Positions 1 to 6,137 of a stretch of 6,600 nucleotides of DNA are shown piece by piece. Source of the stretch: Armatimonadota bacterium (GTDB taxonomy: Bacteria > Armatimonadota > Fimbriimonadia > Fimbriimonadales > ATM1); assembly GCA_003695835.1 (NCBI GenBank), contig RFHN01000029.1, positions 1-6,600 on the forward strand, given 5' to 3'. The position numbers and the translations under genes are program-made. Position 1 is the first letter of the stretch; each line of letters starts with the position of its first letter. Below the pieces are notes generated by a model. The model had not been told where the DNA came from. It saw only the letters and a list, made by a program, of their open reading frames with translations, and did not search any database.

Positions 1-729
1 CACCGACAACTGAGCTACCTGCCGGAGAAGCCTTACTACTACGAGCACATGACCGGCATGGAGATTCTCGACTTCTACGCGCGGCTGTTCGGCATGGGCA
101 AGGCGGAGCGGCGCGAGAAGGCGCAGCAGCTGCTGGAGCGAGTCGGTCTGGCGGACGCAGGTTTCAAACAGATCTCGCAGTACTCGAAGGGTATGCAACA
201 GAGAATCGGCCTCGCGCAGTGCCTGCTGAACGATCCCAAGCTGCTGTTCCTCGATGAGCCGACCGCCGGACTGGACCCGATCGCGCACATCGAAATCCGC
301 GACCTGATTCTCCAGTTCCGTGAGGAAGGGAAAACAGTCTTCATTTCAAGCCATGAGCTTTCCGATGTGGAACGCATCTGTGATCGCGTAGCCATCCTGA
401 ACCGGGGCGTCATCAAGGCCGAAGGCAAGCTCGAGGACCTTCTCGCAGGCGGGCGCGTCGAGATCACGGCAGAGAAGGTGCCGGAGGACATCCGCGAAAA
501 GGTGCAAGCCGACGGAGCCATCGTCTCCCTGCACGACGGGCGCTTGATCATTGACGCTCCCGACACGATCGCGACGGACGGATTCGTGGACGCGATACGC
601 TCGGCTGGAGGGCGGATCTTGAGCATCATTCCGAGAAGAAAACGGCTCGAGGATCTGTTCGTGGAGACGATTACTGAGGCGGAGGGCCGTAAGACAGGCA
701 TGAAGAAGGTTTCGGAGGCACAGGACTGA
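1..729 (+). CDS. ABC-2 type transporter ATP-binding protein, 5' end cut by the window edge
   Basis: This is the nucleotide-binding subunit of an ABC exporter. It hydrolyses ATP at the inner face of the cytoplasmic membrane to drive the permease encoded next. The frame is open from base 1 (HRQLSYLPEKP...), so the true start and the Walker A motif lie outside the window; this is not a biological truncation. Counting from base 1, the 242 visible residues contain the YLPE segment typical of ABC-2 ATPases near the Q-loop (about 6-9), the signature YSKGMQQR (61-68, a usual variant of LSGGQ), Walker B LLFLDEP (81-87), the D-loop AGLD, and the switch histidine in SSHE (H118). The last 100 or so residues form the small C-terminal accessory domain common in this subfamily. 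The TGA stop shares one base with the permease ATG. The substrate cannot be read from the sequence. Confidence 0.96.
   Translation, partial: HRQLSYLPEKPYYYEHMTGMEILDFYARLFGMGKAERREKAQQLLERVGLADAGFKQISQYSKGMQQRIGLAQCLLNDPKLLFLDEPTAGLDPIAHIEIRDLILQFREEGKTVFISSHELSDVERICDRVAILNRGVIKAEGKLEDLLAGGRVEITAEKVPEDIREKVQADGAIVSLHDGRLIIDAPDTIATDGFVDAIRSAGGRILSIIPRRKRLEDLFVETITEAEGRKTGMKKVSEAQD
714..718 (+). promoter_or_regulatory. Ribosome binding site for the ABC permease gene
   Basis: GGAGG lies 10 nt before the ATG at 729, inside the end of the ATPase gene. With the one-base TGATG overlap it supports that start and suggests translational coupling. Confidence 0.7.
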
Positions 730-1526
730 TGAATCAGATCATTGCAATCGCGGCAACGACCGTTGGCGAGGCGATCCGCCGACGCGTCCTCCTGATCATC
801 CTGATGGTTGGGTTGGCGTTTCTCATCATCGCGCCGAGCCTGAACGAGCTCTCCCCGCGCGGCCAACAGCAGACGCTGATTGACATCTCGATCGGCATCC
901 TGCGGATCACGGCGGCGATCCTTGCCGTTACGCTCACCGTCTATCTGCTGCCGAACGAGGTCGAGCGGAGGACGATCTACACGATTCTCTCGAAGCCCGT
1001 GTACCGCTACCAGTTCCTGGTCGGGAAGTACCTGGGAAGCGTGATCGCGCTGGCGCTGATGATCGGCCTCATGACGTTGGTCGTGATCCTCGCGTTCGGG
1101 ATCCAGCAGCAGACGTGGTCGCTCGACAAACTCGCTCCGCTCATCAAAGTGCCGTTCATGATGATCTTCCAGATGAGCCTCTTGGCGGCGGTTTCGATGA
1201 CGTTTTCGACGTTCGTCACGCCGGTCATCAACTTCTTTCTCTCCGGCCTCGTCTGGATCTTCGGGACACTGATCAATCCGATCTTCGAGCGCTGGGGCGC
1301 GGAAGGGCAAGCCTCGGATGCGATCTCCCTGATCGCCCGGGTCGCGCACTACGCAGTCCCGAACTTCAGCAACCTCGATATCGCTCAAGGGGCCGCGAGC
1401 GCCGCGACCACCCAAATCCGCGGCAGCGAAGCCGTGTATATGATGAACGGGATCATCTACGCTGTCGTCTATAGCGCGATCCTGATTGTAATCGCCGTGC
1501 TCGTGTTCGACCGGAAGGAGCTGTGA
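729..1526 (+). CDS. ABC-2 type transporter permease, six membrane helices
   Basis: This is the integral membrane partner of the upstream ATPase. The 265-residue protein has six hydrophobic segments at roughly 19-36, 54-75, 101-124, 143-163, 166-183 and 238-260, the usual number and length for an ABC-2 permease. A conserved-looking cytoplasmic stretch at 77-104 (EVERRTIYTILSKPVYRYQFLVGKYLG) matches the family pattern in which a charged loop after helix 2 contacts the ATPase and leads into helix 3. The start is the ATG overlapping the ATPase stop by one base, with GGAGG 10 nt upstream. The stop overlaps the next gene in the same TGATG way. One permease and one ATPase imply a transporter with a permease dimer and an ATPase dimer. 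It resembles NosY/GldF-like exporters, but no substrate can be assigned. Confidence 0.92.
   Translation: MNQIIAIAATTVGEAIRRRVLLIILMVGLAFLIIAPSLNELSPRGQQQTLIDISIGILRITAAILAVTLTVYLLPNEVERRTIYTILSKPVYRYQFLVGKYLGSVIALALMIGLMTLVVILAFGIQQQTWSLDKLAPLIKVPFMMIFQMSLLAAVSMTFSTFVTPVINFFLSGLVWIFGTLINPIFERWGAEGQASDAISLIARVAHYAVPNFSNLDIAQGAASAATTQIRGSEAVYMMNGIIYAVVYSAILIVIAVLVFDRKEL
1515..1520 (+). promoter_or_regulatory. Ribosome binding site that decides the start of the TPR gene
   Basis: AAGGAG lies 5 nt before the ATG at 1526 but only 2 nt before the in-frame GTG at 1523. The spacing favours the ATG, which also gives the same TGATG overlap seen at the preceding junction. Confidence 0.7.
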
Positions 1527-2878
1527 TGAAGAAGCCTCCCGCCAAACTGCTGATCGCTCTGGCCGTCCTGTTCGTTGTGCAGGCGTTCGTCTCGCAGTCG
1601 TTACTGTTTCCAACCTGGAAGAAGAACTACTCGACGGGCGAACTGCGTATTGACCGAGGGCTGAACGCCGATCAGCTTCTTGCGTCGCTGGCCGGACTCC
1701 GCGAGATGGTGGCCGGAATCCTTTGGGTCCAGACGGATCAGTACTTTGACACGGGCCAGTTCGACGCGGTCTTACCGCTCATTCGTCTCGTCACCTGGCT
1801 GAACCCGCGCCAAGTCGAGGTCTACTCGACGGGCGCTTGGCACATCGCATACAACTTCACGGATGAGCAGAACCGGTCCGACCGCCGATACATCCCGATC
1901 GCATTGAGACTCTTAGAGGAGGGCGTCCAGAACAACCCGAACACGTACGAGATGTACTTCGAGGTAGGTTGGCTCTACTACCACAAGATTGACGACGACT
2001 ATTGGCAGGCCGTGCACTGGTTCGAGCAGTCGGTCGAAAAGAAGGATATCCTCCCAGCCCGCAAAGGGATCCTCTTCAAGGCTTACGAGAAGAACGGGCA
2101 GCTGGATGATTCGGTGAGCTGGCTGTGGAAGCTTCAGCAGGAAGCGGAGGAGCAGTACGCGAGGGACGGAGACAACTTGAGCCGCGTTCGCCGCGATACA
2201 AACGAGCGGAACTTGAACAACCAGCTGATTCGCATGACCCAGCGCGGCGTCTTCGGTCGCCGGGCGGGCGTCTACGACCAGTGGCCCTACGATACACACA
2301 ATCCCGTTGACCTGAACTTCACGTTCTCGATCCGGGTCATCGAGCCGAAGGTATTGCGCGTTACGGGCACTTGGGGTATTCCGACGACCGGTGCGCGCGT
2401 CCGCATGCAACTCTTCGATGAAGACTACGACTTGAAGTGGGAGCCTGCGCCGGATCTGAACTTCGATCGGGACAAGGACCGAACGTTCATGCAGGACGAG
2501 CTCTACACGCAGAACGGCCGGTTCGACCGCAAGATCGACATGAGCCGGAACCCGAACATGTATCCCTTCCGCGCAGAGAAATATAAGGTAGTGTTCTCCT
2601 ATAATCCCCGCAGCGCGCCGGCCCACATTCAGGACAAGATCGGCTGGGATGGCGAGGGGATGACCGATCAGCGATACCTGAAAGTGTCGGAGCGCTACAA
2701 GAACACCGACGGCAAGCCGGGCGTGCGTATCCTGTATGCCGAAGTGGAACTGACGCGAGACCAGATCCTCATGCGCGGGGAGTACGCGAACGGATACGTG
2801 TACAACTCTCCGGGCTATGTGCCCGTCGAAGGCACCGCCGGACCGGAAGTTGTCATCCCGCGAAGCCTGCGAAAGTAA
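1526..2878 (+). CDS. Membrane-anchored TPR-like protein of unknown function, coupled to the ABC exporter
   Basis: I do not recognise a named gene. The 450-residue product begins MKKPPAK and has one hydrophobic segment (about 8-28), which could be an uncleaved anchor or a signal peptide, so most of the protein is probably outside the cytoplasmic membrane. Residues 50-215 are helical with TPR-like pairs: tryptophan- and tyrosine-rich segments such as LREMVAGILWVQTDQYFDTGQFD (59-80), LNPRQVEVYSTGAWHIAYN (92-110) and YEMYFEVGWLYYHK (141-154). Similar N-terminal patterns occur in TPR proteins of several environmental phyla. After a charged linker (about 205-240), residues 260-450 are rich in alternating hydrophobic residues and look like a beta-sheet domain. 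The ATG at 1526 overlaps the permease stop by one base, with AAGGAG 5 nt upstream; the GTG at 1523 is a less likely alternative. The tight coupling suggests an accessory or periplasmic partner of the transporter, which is inference. Confidence 0.85.
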   Translation: MKKPPAKLLIALAVLFVVQAFVSQSLLFPTWKKNYSTGELRIDRGLNADQLLASLAGLREMVAGILWVQTDQYFDTGQFDAVLPLIRLVTWLNPRQVEVYSTGAWHIAYNFTDEQNRSDRRYIPIALRLLEEGVQNNPNTYEMYFEVGWLYYHKIDDDYWQAVHWFEQSVEKKDILPARKGILFKAYEKNGQLDDSVSWLWKLQQEAEEQYARDGDNLSRVRRDTNERNLNNQLIRMTQRGVFGRRAGVYDQWPYDTHNPVDLNFTFSIRVIEPKVLRVTGTWGIPTTGARVRMQLFDEDYDLKWEPAPDLNFDRDKDRTFMQDELYTQNGRFDRKIDMSRNPNMYPFRAEKYKVVFSYNPRSAPAHIQDKIGWDGEGMTDQRYLKVSERYKNTDGKPGVRILYAEVELTRDQILMRGEYANGYVYNSPGYVPVEGTAGPEVVIPRSLRK

Positions 2879-2887
2879 GGCCAAACC

Positions 2888-2896
2888 TGCTATCAT
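2888..2896 (+). promoter_or_regulatory. Extended -10 promoter for the SRP RNA and probably the dnaX operon
   Basis: TGCTATCAT is an extended -10 element (TG-N-TATCAT, one mismatch to TATAAT), and the first base of the SRP RNA terminal helix follows at the distance expected for a transcription start (about 2903). At the matching -35 position (2868-2873, TGCGAA) there is only a poor match. A better box, TTGTCA at 2850-2855, is about 35 nt from the -10 and too far to pair with it. The site begins about 10 nt after the preceding stop codon, and I see no terminator between them. Confidence 0.55.
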
Positions 2897-2902
2897 GGGG
2901 GA

Positions 2903-3005
2903 CGCCGCCGGGAACTGCGCGGCGTGACGCCTCTTGAACCCCGCCAGGGCCGGAAGGCAGCAACGGTAGAGAGTCGGAGCGTGCGACGCATCCCTCCCGG
3001 CGGTC
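2903..3005 (+). ncRNA. ffs: Small bacterial signal recognition particle RNA (4.5S RNA)
   Basis: This is the RNA of the SRP, which binds Ffh and with FtsY targets nascent membrane proteins to the translocon. The apical domain shows the conserved core: CCCCGCCAGG (2940-2948), a GGAA tetraloop (2952-2955) closed by GCC/GGC (2949-2951 with 2956-2958), then AGCAACGGTA (2959-2968), the asymmetric loop region bound by the Ffh M domain. The ends close in a 10-bp helix, 2904-2913 with 2995-3004 (nine Watson-Crick pairs and one G-U). Inner helices include TGCG 2916-2919 with CGCA 2987-2990, and CTCT 2931-2934 with AGAG 2970-2973. At about 100 nt it is the short form without an Alu domain. The exact ends are estimated from the helix and the upstream -10 box. 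Its position directly before dnaX is a common bacterial arrangement. Confidence 0.93.
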
Positions 3006-3021
3006 TTTGAGAGTCGTACCG

Positions 3022-4596
3022 ATGGCCGAAACCGCGCTGTACCGACGCTATCGAAGTCAATCCTTCGACGAACTCGTCGGCCAGGATCATATCACCAAAA
3101 CGCTCCAGTCAGCGATTCGGAGCGGTCGAATCGCGCACGCGTATCTGTTCGTCGGACCGAGGGGCACCGGCAAGACGAGCGCCGCGCGGATTCTCGCCAA
3201 GTGCCTCTGTTGCGAGAAGGGTCCGACGCCCGATCCCTGCCTCGAATGTAGTTTCTGCAAACGGATTGCGGACGGATCGCTGGGGGACGTCATGGAGATG
3301 GACGCCGCGAGCGAGGCGGGGGTCGAAGAGGTTCGGCAGAACATCGTCCAACGCGCGCAGTATGCGCCGATGGAGGCGCGATATCGCATTTTCATCATTG
3401 ACGAGGTCCACGACCTCTCTCAGCGAGGCTTCGATGCGCTGCTGAAGACGATCGAAGAGCCTCCGGCGAACGTCGTGTTCATTCTGGCGACCACCGAGCA
3501 GCACAAGGTGCCCATCACGATTCGGAGCCGCTGCCAGCGGTACGAGTTTCGCCGCGGCTCACTCGAGGAGATCGAAAGTCGGCTGAAGTACGTCTGCGAG
3601 AAGGAGGGAATCGAGTACGAAGACGACGCACTGCGCACGATCGCGCGCCTTTCGGATGGGGGGTATCGGGACGCGCTCACGCTCTTGGAACAAGCTCACC
3701 TGGCAGTCGGCGGCAAGTTGACGCGAGACGAAGTGCTCACCCAACTCGGGCTGGTCGGAGAAAACTCGATGGACGACCTGCTCCGACGCATTGCAGAGGG
3801 GCAAGTCGGCCCTATCCTGGAAGCCGCCACCGCTCTGGTTCAACAAGGCAAAGAGCCGAAGGCGATTGTCGAGAGCCTCGCCTTGCGCCTCAACGAGCTG
3901 ACGCACGCGCTGTACCTGGGCAAGCACGCGGGGGCAACGAAGGAGGAGGTTGCTCTCGCGAAGGAAATCGGGCCGCATCGGATCCTGGCATTCCAGGAGG
4001 CGCTTGCTCACTCCATGCGCGACATCCGCGATGTCACCCTCCCCAGAGTTTGGCTCGAGTTGACGCTGGTCAAGCTCTCCGCCGCGGGCGAGCCCACCGC
4101 TGAGGCTGCACCAGGGGTCGAGGAACCCTTGGCCGCGCAGTCGCCCGCGAAACGGGACGAGCGCCCGGCGGCCCCTCGCAAGGAACCACCGCCCGCCGAG
4201 CCGCCTAAGGCGTCCCCAAGCGCAGAGGATGCAAATCCAAAGGAGCCTGGTCAGCTGTGGGAGCAAGTCAAGGAGCGACTCACGAACCGGTTCAGCGCTT
4301 CGAAGCAGTTGCTCGGCGCCTCGTTCGGCGTCGCGATCGAGGACAAGGCGCTCATCGTCGGATTCAAGAATCGGTTCCTTTTTGAGCGGTTACAAGGGAA
4401 GCTTCCGAAAGTGGAGGGGATCATTGCCGAGATGGTCAGCGAAGTCGTAGGCGAGCCAGGCTGGGCGGTCCGCTTTCAGTTGCAACAGGAGAATGGGGGA
4501 AAGGCGGCGACCCAAGAGGTAGACTCAAGCGTAGTAGAAGGAGACGACCTCGTTCGCGAGGTCCAATCCGTTTTCCAAGTGGAGAAAGACGCATGA
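3022..4596 (+). CDS. dnaX: DNA polymerase III subunit tau (DnaX), clamp-loader ATPase
   Basis: DnaX is the motor of the clamp loader, which opens the beta clamp and places it on primed DNA; tau also ties the loader to the polymerase core. In the 524-residue product I see Walker A GPRGTGKT (45-52), a zinc-binding set C64, C73, C76, C79 with the E. coli spacing, Walker B IFIIDEVH (123-130), sensor 1 LATTE (155-159), the SRC arginine finger (R170) and a sensor 2 arginine in GGYRDAL (R216). A collar region follows to about 355, then a Pro/Ala/Glu-rich linker (about 357-405) and a C-terminal domain. The ATG at 3022 gives the usual MAETALYRRYR start, with TGAGAG 8 nt upstream. An in-frame TTG at 3007 sits against the SRP RNA 3' end and is unlikely. 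No A-rich slippery heptamer is visible, so a frameshifted gamma form is not predicted. The stop overlaps ybaB by 4 nt (ATGA). Confidence 0.97.
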   Translation: MAETALYRRYRSQSFDELVGQDHITKTLQSAIRSGRIAHAYLFVGPRGTGKTSAARILAKCLCCEKGPTPDPCLECSFCKRIADGSLGDVMEMDAASEAGVEEVRQNIVQRAQYAPMEARYRIFIIDEVHDLSQRGFDALLKTIEEPPANVVFILATTEQHKVPITIRSRCQRYEFRRGSLEEIESRLKYVCEKEGIEYEDDALRTIARLSDGGYRDALTLLEQAHLAVGGKLTRDEVLTQLGLVGENSMDDLLRRIAEGQVGPILEAATALVQQGKEPKAIVESLALRLNELTHALYLGKHAGATKEEVALAKEIGPHRILAFQEALAHSMRDIRDVTLPRVWLELTLVKLSAAGEPTAEAAPGVEEPLAAQSPAKRDERPAAPRKEPPPAEPPKASPSAEDANPKEPGQLWEQVKERLTNRFSASKQLLGASFGVAIEDKALIVGFKNRFLFERLQGKLPKVEGIIAEMVSEVVGEPGWAVRFQLQQENGGKAATQEVDSSVVEGDDLVREVQSVFQVEKDA

Positions 4597-4922
4597 AGAT
4601 ACCGAAGGGTCTTGGCAATATGGGCGCGATTCTGAAGCAGGCGCAAGAAGCGATGAAGCGCGCAGAGAACATGGAGAAAGAGCTGCGCAACGAGGAGGTC
4701 GAGGTCGAGAAAGACGGCGTCCGCGTTCGGATGAACGGCGCCGGCGAACCTCTCTCGATCTCGATTGATCCCTCGCTCGTCAACCCTGACGAGCTGGAGA
4801 ATCTCGAGGACTGCCTTCTGCTCGCACTGCGGGAAGCGCACGCAAAGTCTGTGGAGCTGCGGCAGGAGAAGCTGAAGGAGATTACGGGCGACGTTCCCCT
4901 GCCGCCTGGATTGGGCTTGTAG
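4593..4922 (+). CDS. ybaB: YbaB/EbfC family nucleoid-associated DNA-binding protein
   Basis: This small protein (109 residues, the normal family length) dimerises and binds DNA in the nucleoid. The family is conserved between dnaX and recR in many bacteria, but its exact role is unsettled. The sequence shows the expected pattern: an N-terminal helix with GNMGAILKQAQEAMKRAENMEKEL (8-31), a central beta region with VRVRMNGAGEPLSISIDPSLV (43-63), a C-terminal amphipathic helix (about 66-99) and a Pro/Gly tail PLPPGLGL. The start is the ATG overlapping the dnaX stop by 4 nt, with GGAG at 4581-4584 eight nt upstream, so translation is probably coupled to dnaX. The TAG stop directly abuts the recR start. 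Confidence 0.95.
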   Translation: MKIPKGLGNMGAILKQAQEAMKRAENMEKELRNEEVEVEKDGVRVRMNGAGEPLSISIDPSLVNPDELENLEDCLLLALREAHAKSVELRQEKLKEITGDVPLPPGLGL

Positions 4923-5519
4923 GTGATCTTCAGCAAGGCTCTTGCGGCGATCGTTGCCGAGTTCGAGAAACTTCCGGGCATCGGCCCGAAGTCGGCCCAG
5001 CGACTCGCTTTGCACTTCCTCAGGCGGCCCGAGGAAGAGGTTCGCCGGTTTGCGGAAACCCTCGTAGAGGCCCGGAGCAAGATCCGATTTTGCCGTCAAT
5101 GCCAAGCGTTCTCCGAGAGCGACCTGTGTATGATTTGTGCAGATCCAAGCCGTAATCCGGCACAGATCTGCGTAGTGGCAGACGTCCGGGATGTTTCCGC
5201 GCTGGAGCGCCTGAACGAGTACAAAGGTCTCTACCACGTATTGCACGGACTCTTGTCCCCGATGGATGGCGTCGGGCCGGGCGATCTCAAGATTCGAGAA
5301 CTGATGGCTCGGCTGGAGGGGGGCGCTGTCGAAGAAGTCATCCTCGCAACGAGCCCGACTGTGGAGGGGGATGCCACGGCGTTGTATCTTGCCCAGGTGT
5401 TGAAGCCTCTTGGAATCAGAACGACTCGCTTGGCTCAGGGGATCGCCGTCGGCGCGGAGCTCGATTACGCCGACCAGGCGACCCTGCTGAGCGCGTTTCA
5501 GTATCGTCGGGAGATGTAA
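4923..5519 (+). CDS. recR: Recombination mediator RecR
   Basis: RecR works with RecO (and RecF) to load RecA on SSB-coated single-stranded DNA at gaps in the RecFOR pathway; it forms a ring around DNA. The 198-residue length is typical. The order of domains is complete: helix-hairpin-helix LPGIGPKSAQRLALHFL (17-33), a four-cysteine zinc finger C57, C60, C69, C72 followed by DPSR, a Toprim domain from about 81 with GPGDLKI and ILATSPTVEGDATALYL, and a C-terminal segment GIAVGAELDYADQATLLSAFQYRREM. The GTG start is immediately after the ybaB stop with no strong Shine-Dalgarno, and no upstream alternative exists in frame, so it probably depends on ribosomes finishing ybaB. At the position where many RecR proteins have the Toprim glutamate (VVE), this one has Ala86 (VVAD); that position varies in the family. 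Confidence 0.97.
   Translation: MIFSKALAAIVAEFEKLPGIGPKSAQRLALHFLRRPEEEVRRFAETLVEARSKIRFCRQCQAFSESDLCMICADPSRNPAQICVVADVRDVSALERLNEYKGLYHVLHGLLSPMDGVGPGDLKIRELMARLEGGAVEEVILATSPTVEGDATALYLAQVLKPLGIRTTRLAQGIAVGAELDYADQATLLSAFQYRREM
5509..5513 (+). promoter_or_regulatory. Ribosome binding site for the sigma factor gene
   Basis: GGGAG inside the last codons of recR lies 9 nt before the GTG at 5523. It supports the GTG start and reading of the sigma gene on the recR message. Confidence 0.6.
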
Positions 5520-5522
5520 CGT

Positions 5523-6107
5523 GTGAAGAAACTGACGCGGCGGGATCCGTCCGCACAGGAGGACAGCCGCCTTGTGGAACGATGCCGCAAGGGGGATGCC
5601 CGCGCGTGGGAGAAACTCGTCGAAAAGTACCGCCACCTCGTGTACTCCATGCCGCGAAGAATGGGGCTCAACGAGGACGAGAGTGCGGATGTCTTTCAGC
5701 AGACGTTCTTGGCACTGTATACCAACCTGGACAGAATCGAAGACGGCGGCGCCGTGCCCAGGTGGCTGGCGGTTACGGCTGCCAGGGAATCGCTTCGGGC
5801 ATTGCGCTTCGCACGGCGAGATGTGTCCGAGAGCGAGGTTCCCCTCGAGGAAGTCATAGCCACCGAAGACGCCACAGCAGAGAAGGAGGCCGTGCGCGCG
5901 GTGGAAGCCGAAGCGATCTGGCGAGCGGTGGACTCATTGGGTGGCCGCTGCGCCGCACTTCTTCGAATGTTGTTTACCGAAGAAAACCCGTCCTACGAAG
6001 AGATCAGTCGAGCGTTAGGCATGCCGGTCGGGGCGATCGGACCGACGCGCGCCCGCTGTCTCAAGAAGCTCAGGGAGAAACTGGAGAAGCTCGGATATGG
6101 GGATTGA
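5523..6107 (+). CDS. ECF-type (sigma-70 family) RNA polymerase sigma factor
   Basis: This 194-residue protein has the two-domain layout of an extracytoplasmic-function sigma factor: sigma region 2 and region 4, without region 1.1 or a full region 3. Region 2 spans about 17-95 (RLVERCRKGDARAWEKLVEKY, then DVFQQTFLALYTNL at 56-69, the core-binding helix, then VPRWLAVTAARESLRALR). A short acidic linker (about 98-125) leads to region 4 (about 130-190), whose helix-turn-helix reads SYEEISRALGMPVGAIGPTRARCLKKLREKL and would contact the -35 element. The IGPTRARCL ending is a recurrent variant in this sigma group. The start is GTG with GGGAG 9 nt upstream, only 3 nt after recR. The following gene encodes a zinc-finger protein that fits a cognate anti-sigma factor. 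The regulon is unknown, and no promoter of its own is visible. Confidence 0.93.
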   Translation: MKKLTRRDPSAQEDSRLVERCRKGDARAWEKLVEKYRHLVYSMPRRMGLNEDESADVFQQTFLALYTNLDRIEDGGAVPRWLAVTAARESLRALRFARRDVSESEVPLEEVIATEDATAEKEAVRAVEAEAIWRAVDSLGGRCAALLRMLFTEENPSYEEISRALGMPVGAIGPTRARCLKKLREKLEKLGYGD

Positions 6108-6125
6108 AAGAGTATCAAACCACCA

Positions 6126-6131
6126 GGGAGG
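6126..6131 (+). promoter_or_regulatory. Ribosome binding site that decides a TTG start
   Basis: GGGAGG lies 6 nt before the TTG at 6138, in the 30-nt gap after the sigma gene. It is the strongest Shine-Dalgarno in this half of the window and is the main reason for choosing the TTG start of the zinc-finger gene. Confidence 0.75.
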
Positions 6132-6137
6132 CGCCTC

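Noticed and set aside
75..1613. A 512-codon open frame on the - strand
   Set aside because: It lies antisense across the ABC ATPase and permease genes. Its translation is Arg/Ser/Asp-rich low-complexity sequence without recognisable motifs, a common artefact in GC-rich coding DNA.
2850..2855. TTGTCA as a -35 box for the SRP RNA promoter
   Set aside because: It is about 35 nt from the -10 TATCAT, twice the workable spacing. It is also within coding sequence, so it is likely a chance match.
1913..2896. A 327-codon open frame on the - strand
   Set aside because: It is antisense to the TPR gene, and its translation shows no domain or coherent pattern. The + strand frame has strong coding features and coupled starts.
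2879..2902. A terminator after the TPR gene
   Set aside because: I found no hairpin followed by a T run between the stop codon and the SRP RNA, so read-through from the ABC operon is possible.
3007..3021. TTG at 3007 as the dnaX start
   Set aside because: It would put the start against the SRP RNA 3' end and add five residues not typical of DnaX. The ATG at 3022 matches the family N-terminus and has a better-placed Shine-Dalgarno-like site.
4476..5636. A 386-codon open frame on the - strand
   Set aside because: It is antisense to the end of dnaX, ybaB and recR, all of which are certain by motif.
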